Part shown: positions 33,604 through 43,713 of the stretch, in pieces
How positions within the stretch are numbered: the stretch's first letter is position 1
Layout: each line of letters begins with the position of its first letter
Assembly (NCBI GenBank): GCA_022496185.1
Contig: WTXG01000011.1
Span: 1-64,000, forward strand
DNA length: 64,000 nucleotides
Source: Multifurca ochricompacta
Taxonomy: Eukaryota; Basidiomycota; Agaricomycetes; Russulales; Russulaceae
Direction: 5' to 3'
Program-made: the position numbers and the translations under genes
The notes under the pieces: model-generated
What the model saw: the letters and a program-made list of their open reading frames with translations, nothing else
Databases searched by the model: none
Told to the model about the DNA's origin: nothing

Positions 33604-34187
33604 TGTAACAGTTGCATGATGACTCATAATGGTTTGTGACACAGTCATGACAAGTATGTCGCATGTGCTCTGATCTCTGGATATGATTGTTCTACTATAT
33701 TTTCTTTATTGAGGGCGCAACCCCTCTTGCTTACTCTTATCCTATTCTATCTCACTCCAGGGCCTAACCCCTGGAATCTATGACTACTGGGGATACCTAT
33801 CAGAACCTTCTGATTAGCTTAGATCTTCTGATGTGCCTCTCTTTGATTTGACTTCTCAAAACTGTATTTAAACTACTTAGATCACAGAGACAGACCTTAA
33901 GTCTGTTCTCTTGTATCTAATACAGGTGCATTCAACTTCATAGAACCCCACTTGAACTCCCTAAGTAGCAGCTTGAGGAGTCTTCTTCCCAGAAGCTTAG
34001 CAGGGCCTATTGCCGCTGCCTTTGACTTGTTTTCTGCACGTGCCCCCTCCATATCATTGTGGGCACTTGAAACGTTGACCTGATCTGGATTTTCTTTACT
34101 AGAACTTGAATCTTGAGTGCGCCTGGATCTTGAGGGCCTTTGGACACTGAAAATGCGACTGGACACAGCAGGCACCTGGCTGTGACA
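33604..34187 (+). mobile_element. LTR-A solo LTR no. 4
   Basis: 584 bases, TGTAACAG...GGCACCTGGCTGTGACA, flanked by GGAAG at 33599-33603 and 34188-34192. It lies in gypsy-3 gag. This copy has the same internal CTTAAGTCTGTTCTC block as copy no. 2 and shows the uninterrupted sequence at the point where the hAT MITE sits in that copy. Confidence 0.9.
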
Positions 34188-34192
34188 GGAAG

Positions 34193-34440
34193 TGACATTG
34201 GATCTCTTCTCCCAAGGGTTACCCAACCCATTAGTCAAAAATATCATCCAGTTCCACCACCCCCAGGACTGGGATGGATGGGTTGACACTGCTCGCCAGC
34301 AACAGCAGGATTATCTTGACTTTCAAACACACTTTGGGGTTGATACAAAGAAAGGGAAGACTTGAGACCAGTGGAAGGCAGCCTTCAGGGTCAAACCTAC
34401 ACATCATACACAGAGGGACCCAAATGCCATGGACACCTCT
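34193..34440 (+). pseudogene. Gypsy-3 gag, segment before LTR-F
   Basis: Encodes LFSQGLPNPLVKNIIQFHHP, DWDGWVDTARQQQQDYLDFQ and KKGKT(stop)DQWKAAF, then DPNAMDTS, where LTR-F is inserted. It matches 39655-39895 of gypsy-2 gag. Confidence 0.85.
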
Positions 34441-35863
34441 TGTTACACTCAGCCAGGTGTTTCATGTGCGACATGCACAGGTCAGCATGGGTCCATTACC
34501 TCAGCCAGGAGCCTAGCACAATAAGGCTAGGCTCTAGGCTACTGTCAAGCTTCGGAGTAGAATAGAGTTTGGTGCTATAACCAAGCACGGAGAGAGACGG
34601 GACGAGTCAGCCAAAGGGAGCTAATCCCCTAGGGCTGTTAAGTGGGGATCAGGCTCAGCTGCAGTGCCAAAAGCACATCAAACAGACTGAAGCTCAAGGG
34701 AATGAAAAAGAGGGGTCAAAGGGAAGGGCACACACCCATTGCCAGAGGCAATGGGGGTCCCTGTAGGAATCTCAAAGGCGCAAAAGGAGGGAAAAGGCTC
34801 TGATGTATTCTGGGGTCTAAGATCTCTAGGCTAAAGGCCCAAGAGGTCAAATCTAGGGTTGTACAAACTGTCTACAGGGTCTTATATACTGTATGGGGAT
34901 CTGGTTTGTAGCTAATCAGGAACAGGGTCAGAGTCCTTATCATCCAATAGCAGATAAGATGTCAAATATAGTCCATGATAAGGATAAGCCTTATCAGAAG
35001 CATAATCATGTGGGACAGCCCCACAGGAGTCATATCAGTGTGGGAGGATTCCCACCAGGGTCAGGGGTAAATGGGGAGATAACAGGTCCCACAGGAGTCA
35101 GGGTGGATGTGGGAATACTCCCACAGGAATCAGAGAAGCGAATGATAAGCCAGATGGGCCATGTGATCAGAAAGGGGTAAATGATCAGATGAAGATGCTG
35201 TGATCAGGGTCAGGGATCACATGGTCCAAAGTCACATGGTCAGGGATCACATGGTCAAGGATCACATGGCCAAGGGTCACATGGCCAAGGGTCACATGGC
35301 CAAGGGTCACATGGCCAAGGGTCACATGGCCAAGGGTCACATGGCCAAGGGTCACATGGCCAAGGGTCACATGGCCAAGGGTCACATGGCCAAGGGTCAC
35401 ATGGCCAGGAGTCACATGACTAGCAGAGGGTCAAGTACAAGCCAAAGTTGAAGATTAGATTGGCAGGGACAGTGTCAGAGATCCTATGGGTGTCAGCCAC
35501 AGGGACAGGGTACAGATACTGGCCAAGACAAAGGCCAAGCATCAGGAGAAGGGGGGTCTACAGCCAACAGCACAGTAGCTGAACTATCAGTGGGTCAGGT
35601 GCAGGTGTCAGGAATGGGGTTCTATGAGTGTCATATCACAGGCATCAGGGTGGGGTCCTGGGCACACAGGCCACAGGCATCAGGCAGGGTCCCAAGGCAG
35701 TAAGCCAAGGGCATCAAGTCAAAGGTCCTAGGCACAAGGCCATAGGCCTCTGGGTTCTGGGGCCAAAGTGGTCAAGGGATGGTGGAATAGGGGAATGGAC
35801 AGTCAAGTGTGGTACAAGGGGGAGGTGCAGTGTAAGGGTCAGGAAAAGAGTAGGGTCATAACA
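34441..35863. mobile_element. LTR-F: 1.42 kb LTR-like insertion, no coding capacity
   Basis: Begins TGTTACACTC and ends GTCATAACA, flanked by CCTCT at 34436-34440 and 35864-35868. 1,423 bases with no recognisable protein domain and no relation to the other LTRs in the window. Contains a 15-base minisatellite at 35221-35424 and many GGTCA/CAGGG-rich words. Probably a solo LTR of a long-LTR family. A non-coding LTR-like element is the alternative. Confidence 0.7.
35221..35424. repeat. 15-base minisatellite inside LTR-F
   Basis: About 13 head-to-tail units of ATGGCCAAGGGTCAC. Nine consecutive units (35266-35400) are identical; the outer units are degenerate (ATGGTCCAAAGTCAC on the left, ATGGCCAGGAGTCAC on the right). 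The identical centre suggests recent expansion. Confidence 0.95.
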
Positions 35864-35868
35864 CCTCT

Positions 35869-36158
35869 GCTGACAGAACCAGAGTCAGGGCCACACTTAC
35901 AGAAGATGAGTGACAAACACTAATGAAGGAAGGATGGTGCTTCTGTTGCAAAGCACAAGGACATATGTCTCAGGAATGTCCCAAAAAAGAAGCACGTGCC
36001 GCTGAAGCAACTACTACCCCTGTCCAGAACAACCTGCCCACTGTAGACAAAAGAACCAAAGAAGAGAAAGCCCAAGATATATGGGCTAACATGATGAAAG
36101 AAAGTGAGGAAGTATGAGCCATCCTAGTTGAAAAGGCATTTGCAAAAAAGGATTTTTG
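35869..36158 (+). pseudogene. Gypsy-3 gag C-terminus (nucleocapsid part)
   Basis: Encodes a knuckle CFCCKAQGHMSQEC (about 35938-35980), AAEATTTPVQNNLPTVDKRT and EEKAQDIWANMMKESEEV, ending EKAFAKKDF with a stop next to GGATTTTTG. The protease frame follows in -1. Two in-frame TGA codons occur where gypsy-2 has CGG/CGA or TGC. Confidence 0.88.
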
Positions 36159-36582
36159 ATAGGCTCAACCCCATCAGCCTGGGCACAAGCACTCCATGTT
36201 ACATCTGTGTATACTAGTCATTTCAAATCATTGAAAATACCAGTACATTTTGAAACTACACAAAGAATGGCCAACTGAGACATCTTGGTGGATTCAGGAG
36301 CCACTGACAATTTTATCAGCCCAAGGCTAGTAAAAACCCTGGGCTTGGGAATGCTGGCACTCCCTCAGGAAAAGAATATCTGGAATATTGATGGAACCAC
36401 TAATTGCGCCAGAAAAATCACCCACTATACCAACCTTAATGTCCAAGTGGGAGAGGCAACAAAGGTTATTCACTTCCTTATCACAAATTTAGGAGATGAG
36501 GACCTCATCCTTGGGTACCCATGGTTAGCAGCATTTGAGCCAAAAATCAACTGGGCTGATGCCACTATGGACAAAGACTCCT
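36159..36582 (+). pseudogene. Gypsy-3 protease region
   Basis: Encodes ALHVTSVYTSHFKSLKIPVH, then DILVDSGATDNFISPRLVKT (aspartic protease, catalytic D-S-G near 36288), MLALPQEKNIWNIDGTTN and DEDLILGYPWLAAFEPKINW. The protease triad is intact. It is interrupted at 36582 by the tRNA-bearing mini-element. Confidence 0.9.
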
Positions 36583-36804
36583 TGTTGGCTAAACACGCAC
36601 CCCGATCAAGGGACCTTAAACAGGACCCTGGCTCACACACTAGAAAAGAAATGGCCACGTTGGGGATTGAACCCAAGACCTCTGGACAAGCCGGGTCCGG
36701 TGCTCTAAACCACTGAGCTACACGGCCTCAGGTTCATAGTGGTACACAACCTCCTATATGAGGTCATGCAGAGTTGCATCGTGCGACACCTGACTGTGTC
36801 AACA
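36583..36804. mobile_element. 222-base LTR-like mini-element carrying a tRNA-like gene
   Basis: Starts TGTTGGCT, ends GTGTCAACA, flanked by CTCCT at 36578-36582 and 36805-36809, so it was integrated with a 5-base duplication and TG...CA ends as an LTR is. It has no poly-A tail and no coding sequence. Its central third is a minus-strand tRNA-like sequence with both pol III promoter boxes. Confidence 0.8.
36653..36727 (-). tRNA. tRNA-like pseudogene or pol III unit inside the mini-element
   Basis: The minus strand starts GGCCGTGTAGCTCAGTGG and ends ...AACGTGGCC. The acceptor stem pairs over 7 positions with two G-U pairs; the D arm is GCTC...GAGC; the T arm is TTGGG-TTCAATC-CCCAA. A box TAGCTCAGTGG and B box GTTCAATCC match consensus. 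The anticodon arm is irregular: GGAC/GTCC closes a 7-base loop CCGGCTT that lacks U33, so it is probably not a working tRNA. TTTT follows shortly downstream (minus strand TTTCTTTTCTAG). The identity of the parent tRNA is uncertain. Confidence 0.7.
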
Positions 36805-36809
36805 CTCCT

Positions 36810-37046
36810 ATCCTATCATCATTACATCTCTAGGATATGACTACAGCATCTGACATTTGACAATCAGAAGGATGAATGAGGAAGAGGAGTTGGTGATGGA
36901 AGATCCTGGTCAATGCTATGTTACCAAAGCATCAGAACTAGCACAAAAGGTGGTACAGGGACAAACCGAAAAGACATTCAAGGAGGTAGTACCAGAAGCC
37001 TACCACTGACACTGGAAGGTGTTTTCAGAGGAGTTGCAGTGATTCC
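36810..37046 (+). pseudogene. Gypsy-3 pol, protease-RT connection
   Basis: Degraded equivalent of the region between protease and RT: TIITSLGYDY-like start, EDPGQCYVTKASELAQKVVQ, then HWKVFSEELQ, ending at LTR-D3. It continues at 13557 on the minus strand across the inversion. Stops are present. Confidence 0.75.
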
Positions 37047-37558
37047 TGTTGACACAGGACGTGCCTGGAGATGCTTCAGGCATCTAAGGTTCGCTTCAGC
37101 TGTAGATTAGATTAGATTAGATTTCGGAGTATCGGACTTTTTATGTTATCTTTATTACATTTCTTTCTCACCTTACTCAGCTGATTAGTGATGGACTTAG
37201 TAATGTGCAGTAAGCATGTGATATCTCTTTGGCCAATGGCCTTTATCCCTCTCTGTTTATTGTCCGGCACCTGTGGACTTATTCCCAGTGTGCACAGACC
37301 ATTTCCCCTGGCCCCTATGGGTATATAAGGGTGTCTGTTTCATCTCTTTCACTTCAGAGTTCTTCTAACCTCTGAAGTGTAAGTTCCTTTTACTATACTC
37401 TTCTTTTCCTTTGACTAACCATCTTCTGTAGACTACTTGTCTTTTAGGTCAGTAGTATAGTTGTATAGAGTTCTTCTAACCTCTGAAGTACTACTTGTCT
37501 TTTAGCCTAAACTGCTACTAACCACAGTCAGTATAACCAGCAGCATGATTGTTTGACA
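37047..37558 (+). mobile_element. LTR-D3: copia-Y type LTR at the right inversion breakpoint
   Basis: 512 bases, TGTTGACACAGG...TTTGACA, in opposite orientation to LTR-D1 and of equal length. Left flank ATTCC belongs with GGAAT at 13553-13557; right flank CTTTC belongs with GAAAG at 14070-14074. Confidence 0.9.
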
Positions 37559-38074
37559 CTTTCCTCATTTAGGAACCTCTGCACAAGGTCCTGAGGGGAA
37601 AGGCAGTCAGGAGGACCTGACGCCAGGATTGAGCCAGCAATGGCTGAGTAGGATGGAGGTAGGGATTGGAGCAATATGAAGCTCATCTGGAGATCAGAGA
37701 TCTCCATCCCATTCTCTTTAAGAGTACTCCTCACATCCAACACACGCTGCAATTGGGGTCTGAATTGCTTGCCTTCTTCCAAGCGGAAAGAAGACACAGA
37801 ACACCACAAATTGTAGGTGGCCATGCTACCTACTGAGCCGTAGAGCGATTCCAGTCACTCATACTTGGCATTGACAGTTGGATACATTCTGTCAGAGGCT
37901 ATCTGGGAGTATGTTTCTGATGATACTACCATCACCAGAACTCCCATGAGGACTTCCTCCACTCTGTTCCATTCAAGGTACATGGGTTCTGACCAAAGCA
38001 CAAAGCACTTGGCATACTCATCATCCTTTTCTCCATCCTCAGGCTTCGGTGGATTCAGGAATTCAGGGGCATCA
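37559..38074 (-). pseudogene. Copia-Y1 gag, middle part
   Basis: The minus strand reads GSVGSMATYNLWCSVSSFRL, LQRVLDVRSTLKENGMEISD, SYSAIAGSILASGPPDCLSP and QDLVQRFLNEES, where LTR-D3 interrupts. It continues at 14070 after undoing the inversion. On the other side gypsy-2 is inserted (CATCA duplication 38070-38074 and 45541-45545). Confidence 0.9.
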
Positions 38075-38665
38075 TGTTACGACCCCTGCCTAGCAACCCA
38101 CTTTTCTTCACGATCCCCAGTGACGACCCTACCCGTCCCCCTACTTTACACTTCCTGATCACGTCCCCTTCCTGGGACCCATCACATGCCTTGCTTCCTT
38201 CCCCGTGACTGACTTTGTCTCTGTTTATGCCGCGTTGTCTGTGTTTGGCTCCTTATCCGTTATCTCTTATCCCTTATCGTTACAACCGGACACTTACTTA
38301 ATTCCCTATCAGAAGCCAGGCTTTACGCCCTTCGCTTTCATATATTCGGGCCCACATGACTCCGTGTTATCTTATCGTTAGACGCTCATTCGATTACGTA
38401 TATAAGTCCGCTGTAACTACAATGTAGACCTCAGACTCGACTTATTGAATACATCGGTGTTTGTCTTCTGGACTTCCCTTTGAAACCTCTGACTCAACCG
38501 TCTCAGTGCTTCTGGCACCTTCCACTCAACATCGTCATTAGGGAACAGCCCCTTTGACGTTGACTCATCCACTTTGAACTCCAAGAGGTCCTATTGGCCT
38601 CTTATCTAAATAACACACGAAGCTGTTGCACAAGTCATGCAGAACGTCTCGCACCGGACGTAACA
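38075..38665 (+). repeat. Gypsy-2 5' LTR
   Basis: 591 bases, TGTTACGACC...CGGACGTAACA. TATA box TATATAAG at 38399-38406. The likely RNA start lies about 30 bases downstream, close to AGACTCGACTT (38433-38443), which is the sequence complementary to the priming site. Confidence 0.95.
38399..38406 (+). promoter_or_regulatory. Gypsy-2 LTR TATA box
   Basis: TATATAAG, conserved in the gypsy LTR copies, 34 bases before the self-complementary RNA-start sequence at 38433. Confidence 0.7.
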
Positions 38666-38667
38666 TC

Positions 38668-38678
38668 AAGTCGAGTCT
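38668..38678 (+). promoter_or_regulatory. Gypsy-2 self-priming site
   Basis: AAGTCGAGTCT, two bases after the 5' LTR, exact 11-base complement of AGACTCGACTT in the LTR (38433-38443). This fits Tf1-type self-priming, in which the first bases of the RNA prime reverse transcription. No tRNA 3'-end match was seen. Confidence 0.78.
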
Positions 38679-38684
38679 CTCACA

Positions 38685-40197
38685 GTGGCTTCCAGCCGCA
38701 GTCAGACCCTCTTCCGAGAAGAGCTTATCGAACGCAGAGACGAGAATAATCTTTCACAGCAAGTACTTGGCTCTGCCACCTGGAAAGACTTTGAGTCCGA
38801 GTTTGGATACTATGTCTATCACAACGGAAGATACCAACCGGTAGAATACGACGACGAGAAGAGAGTTTGGTATTGTATCCGATACTCGGACAGCCGACAC
38901 TCTTGGGTCACTACAGGACCTGCCCCGCCCGAATTTGGACTAGGCCCATGGAGAGAAAATCCCCTGGCCATCGTCACGGACTCCGAACCAGAGGAGTACG
39001 TAGAAGAACCCAGTGAAGAAGAAGCACCGGCATTAGCAGCAACTACGTTTCCGGTTGCACCAGCAGTTGTCACGTTCAGAGCCCCTGCTTTGACAACTCC
39101 CCAGATATCAATACAGTCTACAGACACCATCATCCCATCTTACCCACCCATGTCTACCATCGCCGCCCAACTTCCAGACCCTGCCCCACCAGCCCCTGTG
39201 GCACCACCACCAAACATCCCCCCCCTTCTGGACGTCTGTCCGGAGTGTTACCCCAAACATTCACTGGGGACCGCTCACAGAGCAAGAAGTTCATGTTGGA
39301 GTTCACGACATTCAAGAACTTCAATCATGATGTCCCACAGATTGTTAACCCGTTTCAACGGGCCAATCTGTTTCTCTCCCTGATCCGAGGGGATGCAGTG
39401 GATGACTGGACGATGGAGCAACTGGAGTGGCTCAATGAGCAGGTTGAAAGCGGGCGTCGAACCACAAGCGAAGGTCTTTGGGAGACCATAGCAGAAAGGT
39501 TCAAGGACGCCTTCACAGACGGGCAGGCCAAACAGAAAGCAGCCCGGGAACTAAAGTCCCTCAGAATGGAAAGGGAGAACTTGACGCGTACATCGCCAAG
39601 TTCAGAAGTCTAGCCAACAGGGCCGGCTATGACACCGATGAAGAGGCAACATTAGACCTCTTTTCGCAAGGTTTGCCCAACCCCCTAGTCAAAAACATCA
39701 TTCAATTCCATCATCCTCATGACTGGGACACTTGGGTTGATGCTGCTCGGAGGCAGCAACAAGACTATCTCGACTTCCAGACAAGGTTTGGAGTCGACAC
39801 CAAGAAAGGCAAAACCCGAGATCAGTGGAAGGCAGCGTTCGGGGTAAAGCCCGCCCCGCATGGCCAGAGGGATCCAAATGCTATGGACACCTCTGCAGAT
39901 CAGGCCCGAGCTCGGGCGGCACTTACGGAAGACGAGCGGCAGACGCTAATGAAGGAAGGGCGCTGCTTCCGTTGCAGAGCACTGGGACATATGTCCCAGG
40001 ACTGTCCCAAGAGGGGAGCGCGAGTCGCCATTGCCACTGTGGCAACGGAATCTCCCATTCAGAACAACCCCCCCTCCGTGGACAAGCGGTCAAAAGAAGA
40101 GAAGGCTCAGGATATATGGGCCAACATGATGAAGGAAAGTGAAGAAGTGTGCGCCATACTGGTAGAAAAGGCGTTTGCGAAAAAGGATTTTTGTTAG
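38685..40197 (+). pseudogene. Gypsy-2 gag
   Basis: Open from just after the LTR; the conserved first codon is GTG, not ATG. N-terminal SSRSQTLFREELIERRDENN, RYQPVEYDDEKRVWYCIRYS, Pro-rich linker, then after a frame break near 39235 LPQTFTGDRSQSKKFMLEFT and WTMEQLEWLNEQVESG. A second break near 39580 precedes FRSLANRAGYDTDEEATLDL. Knuckle CFRCRALGHMSQDC (about 39964-40005). It ends EKAFAKKDFC at 40197 with pol in the -1 frame. No CpG-type stop was found within gag. Confidence 0.9.
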
Positions 40198-40198
40198 G

Positions 40199-43100
40199 CT
40201 CAAACCCATCGGCCTGGGCATGAGCACTCCATGTTACCTCTGTGTATGCTAGTCGATTCAAATCATTGAAAATACCAGTCCATTTTGAAACTACACAGAG
40301 GACGGCTGATCGAGATATTTTGGTGGACTCTGGAGCCACAGACAATTTTATTCACCCACGACTAATTAAGACAATGGGTTTGGGACAGCTGGCACTTCCC
40401 CAGGAAAAGAACATTTGGAATATTGATGGAACGGCCAATCGCGCCAGAAAGATCACTCACTACACGGATCTGAAGGTCCAGGTTGGAGAGGCGTGAAGAA
40501 CATTCGTTTCCTAATTACGGACCTAGGAGACGAAGATCTTATCTTAGGGTACCCGTGGCTTGCTGCATTTGAGCCCAAGATCAACTGGGCTGATGCGACA
40601 ATGGATAAAGAATCATATCCCACTATCATCACATTGATAGGCTATGACTATGCCGTCAGACATCCGACAATAAAGCCACGAGTACAGGAGAAGAAGACCC
40701 AGGTTGCTGTTATGCTACTAAAGCATCAGAGCTGCCCAGAAAGCAATACAAGGGCAGGCGAAAGAATGTACAGCGATGTAGTGCCGAGTACCTACCATCG
40801 GCATTGGAAGGTGTTTTCCAAGGAGGAATCCCAGCGTTTCCCACCCTCCAGACCGTGGGACCACGCCATAGACCTACTCCCGACACGCCAACAGCAATAG
40901 ATTGCAAAATCTATCCGCTGTCCCAGTCCGAACAGGTGGCATTGACGGAATTCCTGGAAGAACATTTGGCAAAAGGATATATTCGCCCATCCAAGTCGCA
41001 GTATGCCTCCCCTTCTTCTTCATCAAAAAGAAGGATGGCAAGCTGTGACCAGTTCAGGATTACCGATGAATTAATACATACACCGTGAAAAATGCCTACC
41101 CCCTGCCGCTCATCTCTGAACTCATTGACACTATGAGGGATAAGTCCCTCTTCTCAAAGATGGACGTGCGATGGGGTTATAACAAGTTAGAATCAAGGAA
41201 GGTGACCAATGCAAGGCGGCGTTCAAGACAAATCAAGGGTTGTTCGAACCCAATGTTATGTTCTTTGGTCTCACGAATTCGCCGGCAACATTCCAGTCTA
41301 TGATGAACCACATCTTCCGCGACCTCATTCTCACGGGAGAAGTAGTGGTCTATATGGACGACATCCTAGTAGCCACCCCAGATGACTTGGACCACCACTG
41401 AAGTGTGTACACCAGGTGTTGGATATACTGCATGAACATGACCTCTATCTCAAGCCCGCCAAATGCTCCTTCGAACAGCGGAGCGTTGAGTACCTCGGGG
41501 TCATCTTGGAAGGAGGACAAGTGCGCATGGACCCGTTAAAGTACAGGGAATCCGGGAGTGGCCCGTGCCGACTTGTGTCAAGGATGTTCGATCGTTCATT
41601 GGATTCTGTAACTTTTACCGACGATTGTCAAGGGGTTTTCAGGCATAGCACGACCACTGAACGACCTGCTGAAAAAGGATACCATGGCATTGGGATGCCC
41701 ACAACAACAGGCATTTGAACAGATTAGGGATCTCGTCGGCTCAGAACCAGTACTCATCCAACCAGATCTAGGCCGCCCCTTTGAAGTAGAAGTGGACGCC
41801 TCGCACTTTGCGAACGGGGCAGTGTTATACCAGAGAGATGCCGCACAGGTACTTCACCCAGTGGCGTACTACTCTGAAACCTTCTCCCCCGCTGAGAGGA
41901 ACTACGACATCTGGGATAGGGAGCTTTAGCCATAGTCAAGGCGTTGCGACACTGGCACCCTACTTGGCAGGAACCCCTCATAAGACCGTCATCCACACTG
42001 ATCATTCCAACCTCCTATATTGGAAAGAACCCCACAAGATCAGCCGGCGTGTGGCACGAGAAGTCTAGAGTTAGAAGAATATAACTTCACGCTGAAACAC
42101 ATTGCGGGAGTCAGAACGCCAGAGCAGATGCATATCGCACAGACCAGACATGCATACAGGGGAGGACGACAATAACGACATCACTGTCCTCCCAGAAGAG
42201 GTATTTGCCAAGACGGCCTTGTCAGTCTCCATGACATGGATCTTTGGGCACAAGTTTCCCAAAATATGAACCAAGACCTGTGCCATTCATGGGCCGACGC
42301 TCACAATTTGAAGAAATCAGCGGTCTCTGGTGGAAAGATGGGGATCGACTCGTTGTCACCGGTGGTGACAACATTAAGAGGGGGGTGATCCATTTTCATC
42401 ACAACCTTCCTTCCGCTGGCCATCCAGGCATTGCCAACACCTATGCCCTGGCCAAACGAGACTATTGGTGGCCCAATATGAAAAAGGACATCGAGAGCTA
42501 CATACGAGGATGCGCATCATGTCAAGCAAACAAGGTGAACACACACCCAAAATCCCACCAATGCTCCCCATTACTCCCAGTACATCGACTCCTTTCCAGA
42601 CCATCGCCATGGACTTCATTGTCAAGCTGCCCAAGTCACAAGGCTTTGACACTATCCTTACAATTACAGACCATGATTGCTCCAAAGCGGCCCTCTTCAT
42701 TCCCTGCAACGAAACTATCACAGCCGAAGGAGTGGCGAAACTATACCTGAACCATGTATACCGTCACTACGGACTCCCTAAAAAGATCATCTCTGACCGA
42801 GACACCTGTTTCACATCGGCATTTGCGAGAGCCTTATGCAAGATGCTGGACATCACGCAGAACATCTCGACGGCATACCATCCACAGACAGACGGACAGT
42901 CCGAGCGGACGAACCAGTGGTTAGAACAGTATCTCCGGTTTTGGTGCAACGGCAGGCAAGACAACTGGGCAGAGTGGCTGTCGACTGCAGAATTTGCTCA
43001 CAACTCATGGCCCAACGGAACGACGAAATCCACCCCCTTTTCCCTTATCATGGGCTGGACTCCGCGCACCACATGGGCAGATAAGCCTATCAACGTCCCG

Positions 43101-43642
43101 TCAGTAACCAAACGATCAGCCAATGGGAGAGCTGCGGCAATCAGCCAATGAAAACTGGTAAAGGCACAACAGCTTCTGGCAGCACAGCCAAGCACATTCA
43201 CACCTTATCAGACCAATGACTGGGTATGGCTCGAGGGTAGGAACATTCACACTCACACCCCTCAGCCAAATTGCGCCCCACGTCACGGACCCTTCCAGAT
43301 CACAAGGAAGCTGTCAGACATATCTTATGAATTGCAGTTGCCGCCGAAATGGAAGATCCATCCGTCTTCCATGCCAAGCTTCTGACCCCTTACAAGGAAA
43401 CCTCCATTCATGGGAGAACTTCCCGAGCCCCCACCTGACCTTATCGATGGCGAAGAAGAATGGGAGTGGAGCAGATTCTAGACTCCAAGCGACAAGGCCG
43501 AGGGCGCAAGCTGTATTACCTGATCAAGTGGAGAGGTTTCCCAGACTCTGACAACTCGTGGGAACCAGCCGGGGATATCTCTGCCCCGGACCTGATCGCG
43601 GAGTTCCATTTACGACATCCCCAAGCGCCCAAAAACAGTTAA
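40199..43642 (+). pseudogene. Gypsy-2 pol: protease, RT, RNase H, integrase, chromodomain
   Basis: Protease DILVDSGATDNFIHPR (about 40317), LGYPWLAAFEPKINWADATM, RT start [20 protein letters not shown] (40914), [21 protein letters not shown] near 41354, RNase H FEVEVDASHFANGAVLYQRD (41780), integrase zinc region HPGIANTYALAKRDYWWPNM with GCASCQANK, core TIAMDFIVKLP (42600), ISDRDTCFTSAFARAL (42790), AYHPQTDGQSERTNQWLEQY (42875), chromodomain [20 protein letters not shown] (43510-43570) to the stop at 43642. At least six one-base frame breaks, and TGA for CGA at about 41046. Confidence 0.92.
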
Positions 43643-43713
43643 AAGGAAGGCAGACCCCAGACTTTTTCCCCAGAACAACACTTCACCAGCAACGTCCTAA
43701 CTACATCTCAAAT

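Larger units (their letters stand above)
14070..37046. other. Inverted segment of about 23 kb between two opposed LTRs
   Basis: Undoing an inversion of this interval joins copia-Y1 gag (minus, 37563 region) to its continuation (plus, 14070), joins the gypsy-3 RT halves (37046 and 13557), restores the GAAAG and ATTCC duplications around two LTR insertions, and restores AGAAG around copia-Y1 (32976-32980, and CTTCT at 47113-47117). Three independent duplications agree. Confidence 0.88.

Noticed and set aside
35221..35424. CRISPR-like array
   Set aside because: 15-base units are contiguous with no spacers, and the genome is eukaryotic.
35185..35451. Repetitive open frames on both strands (GHMAK and GHVTL repeats)
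   Set aside because: Translation artefact of the 15-base minisatellite; 15 is a multiple of 3, so all frames stay open.
36653..36727. Functional host tRNA gene
   Set aside because: The anticodon arm is irregular, without U33, and the sequence lies inside a mobile mini-element.
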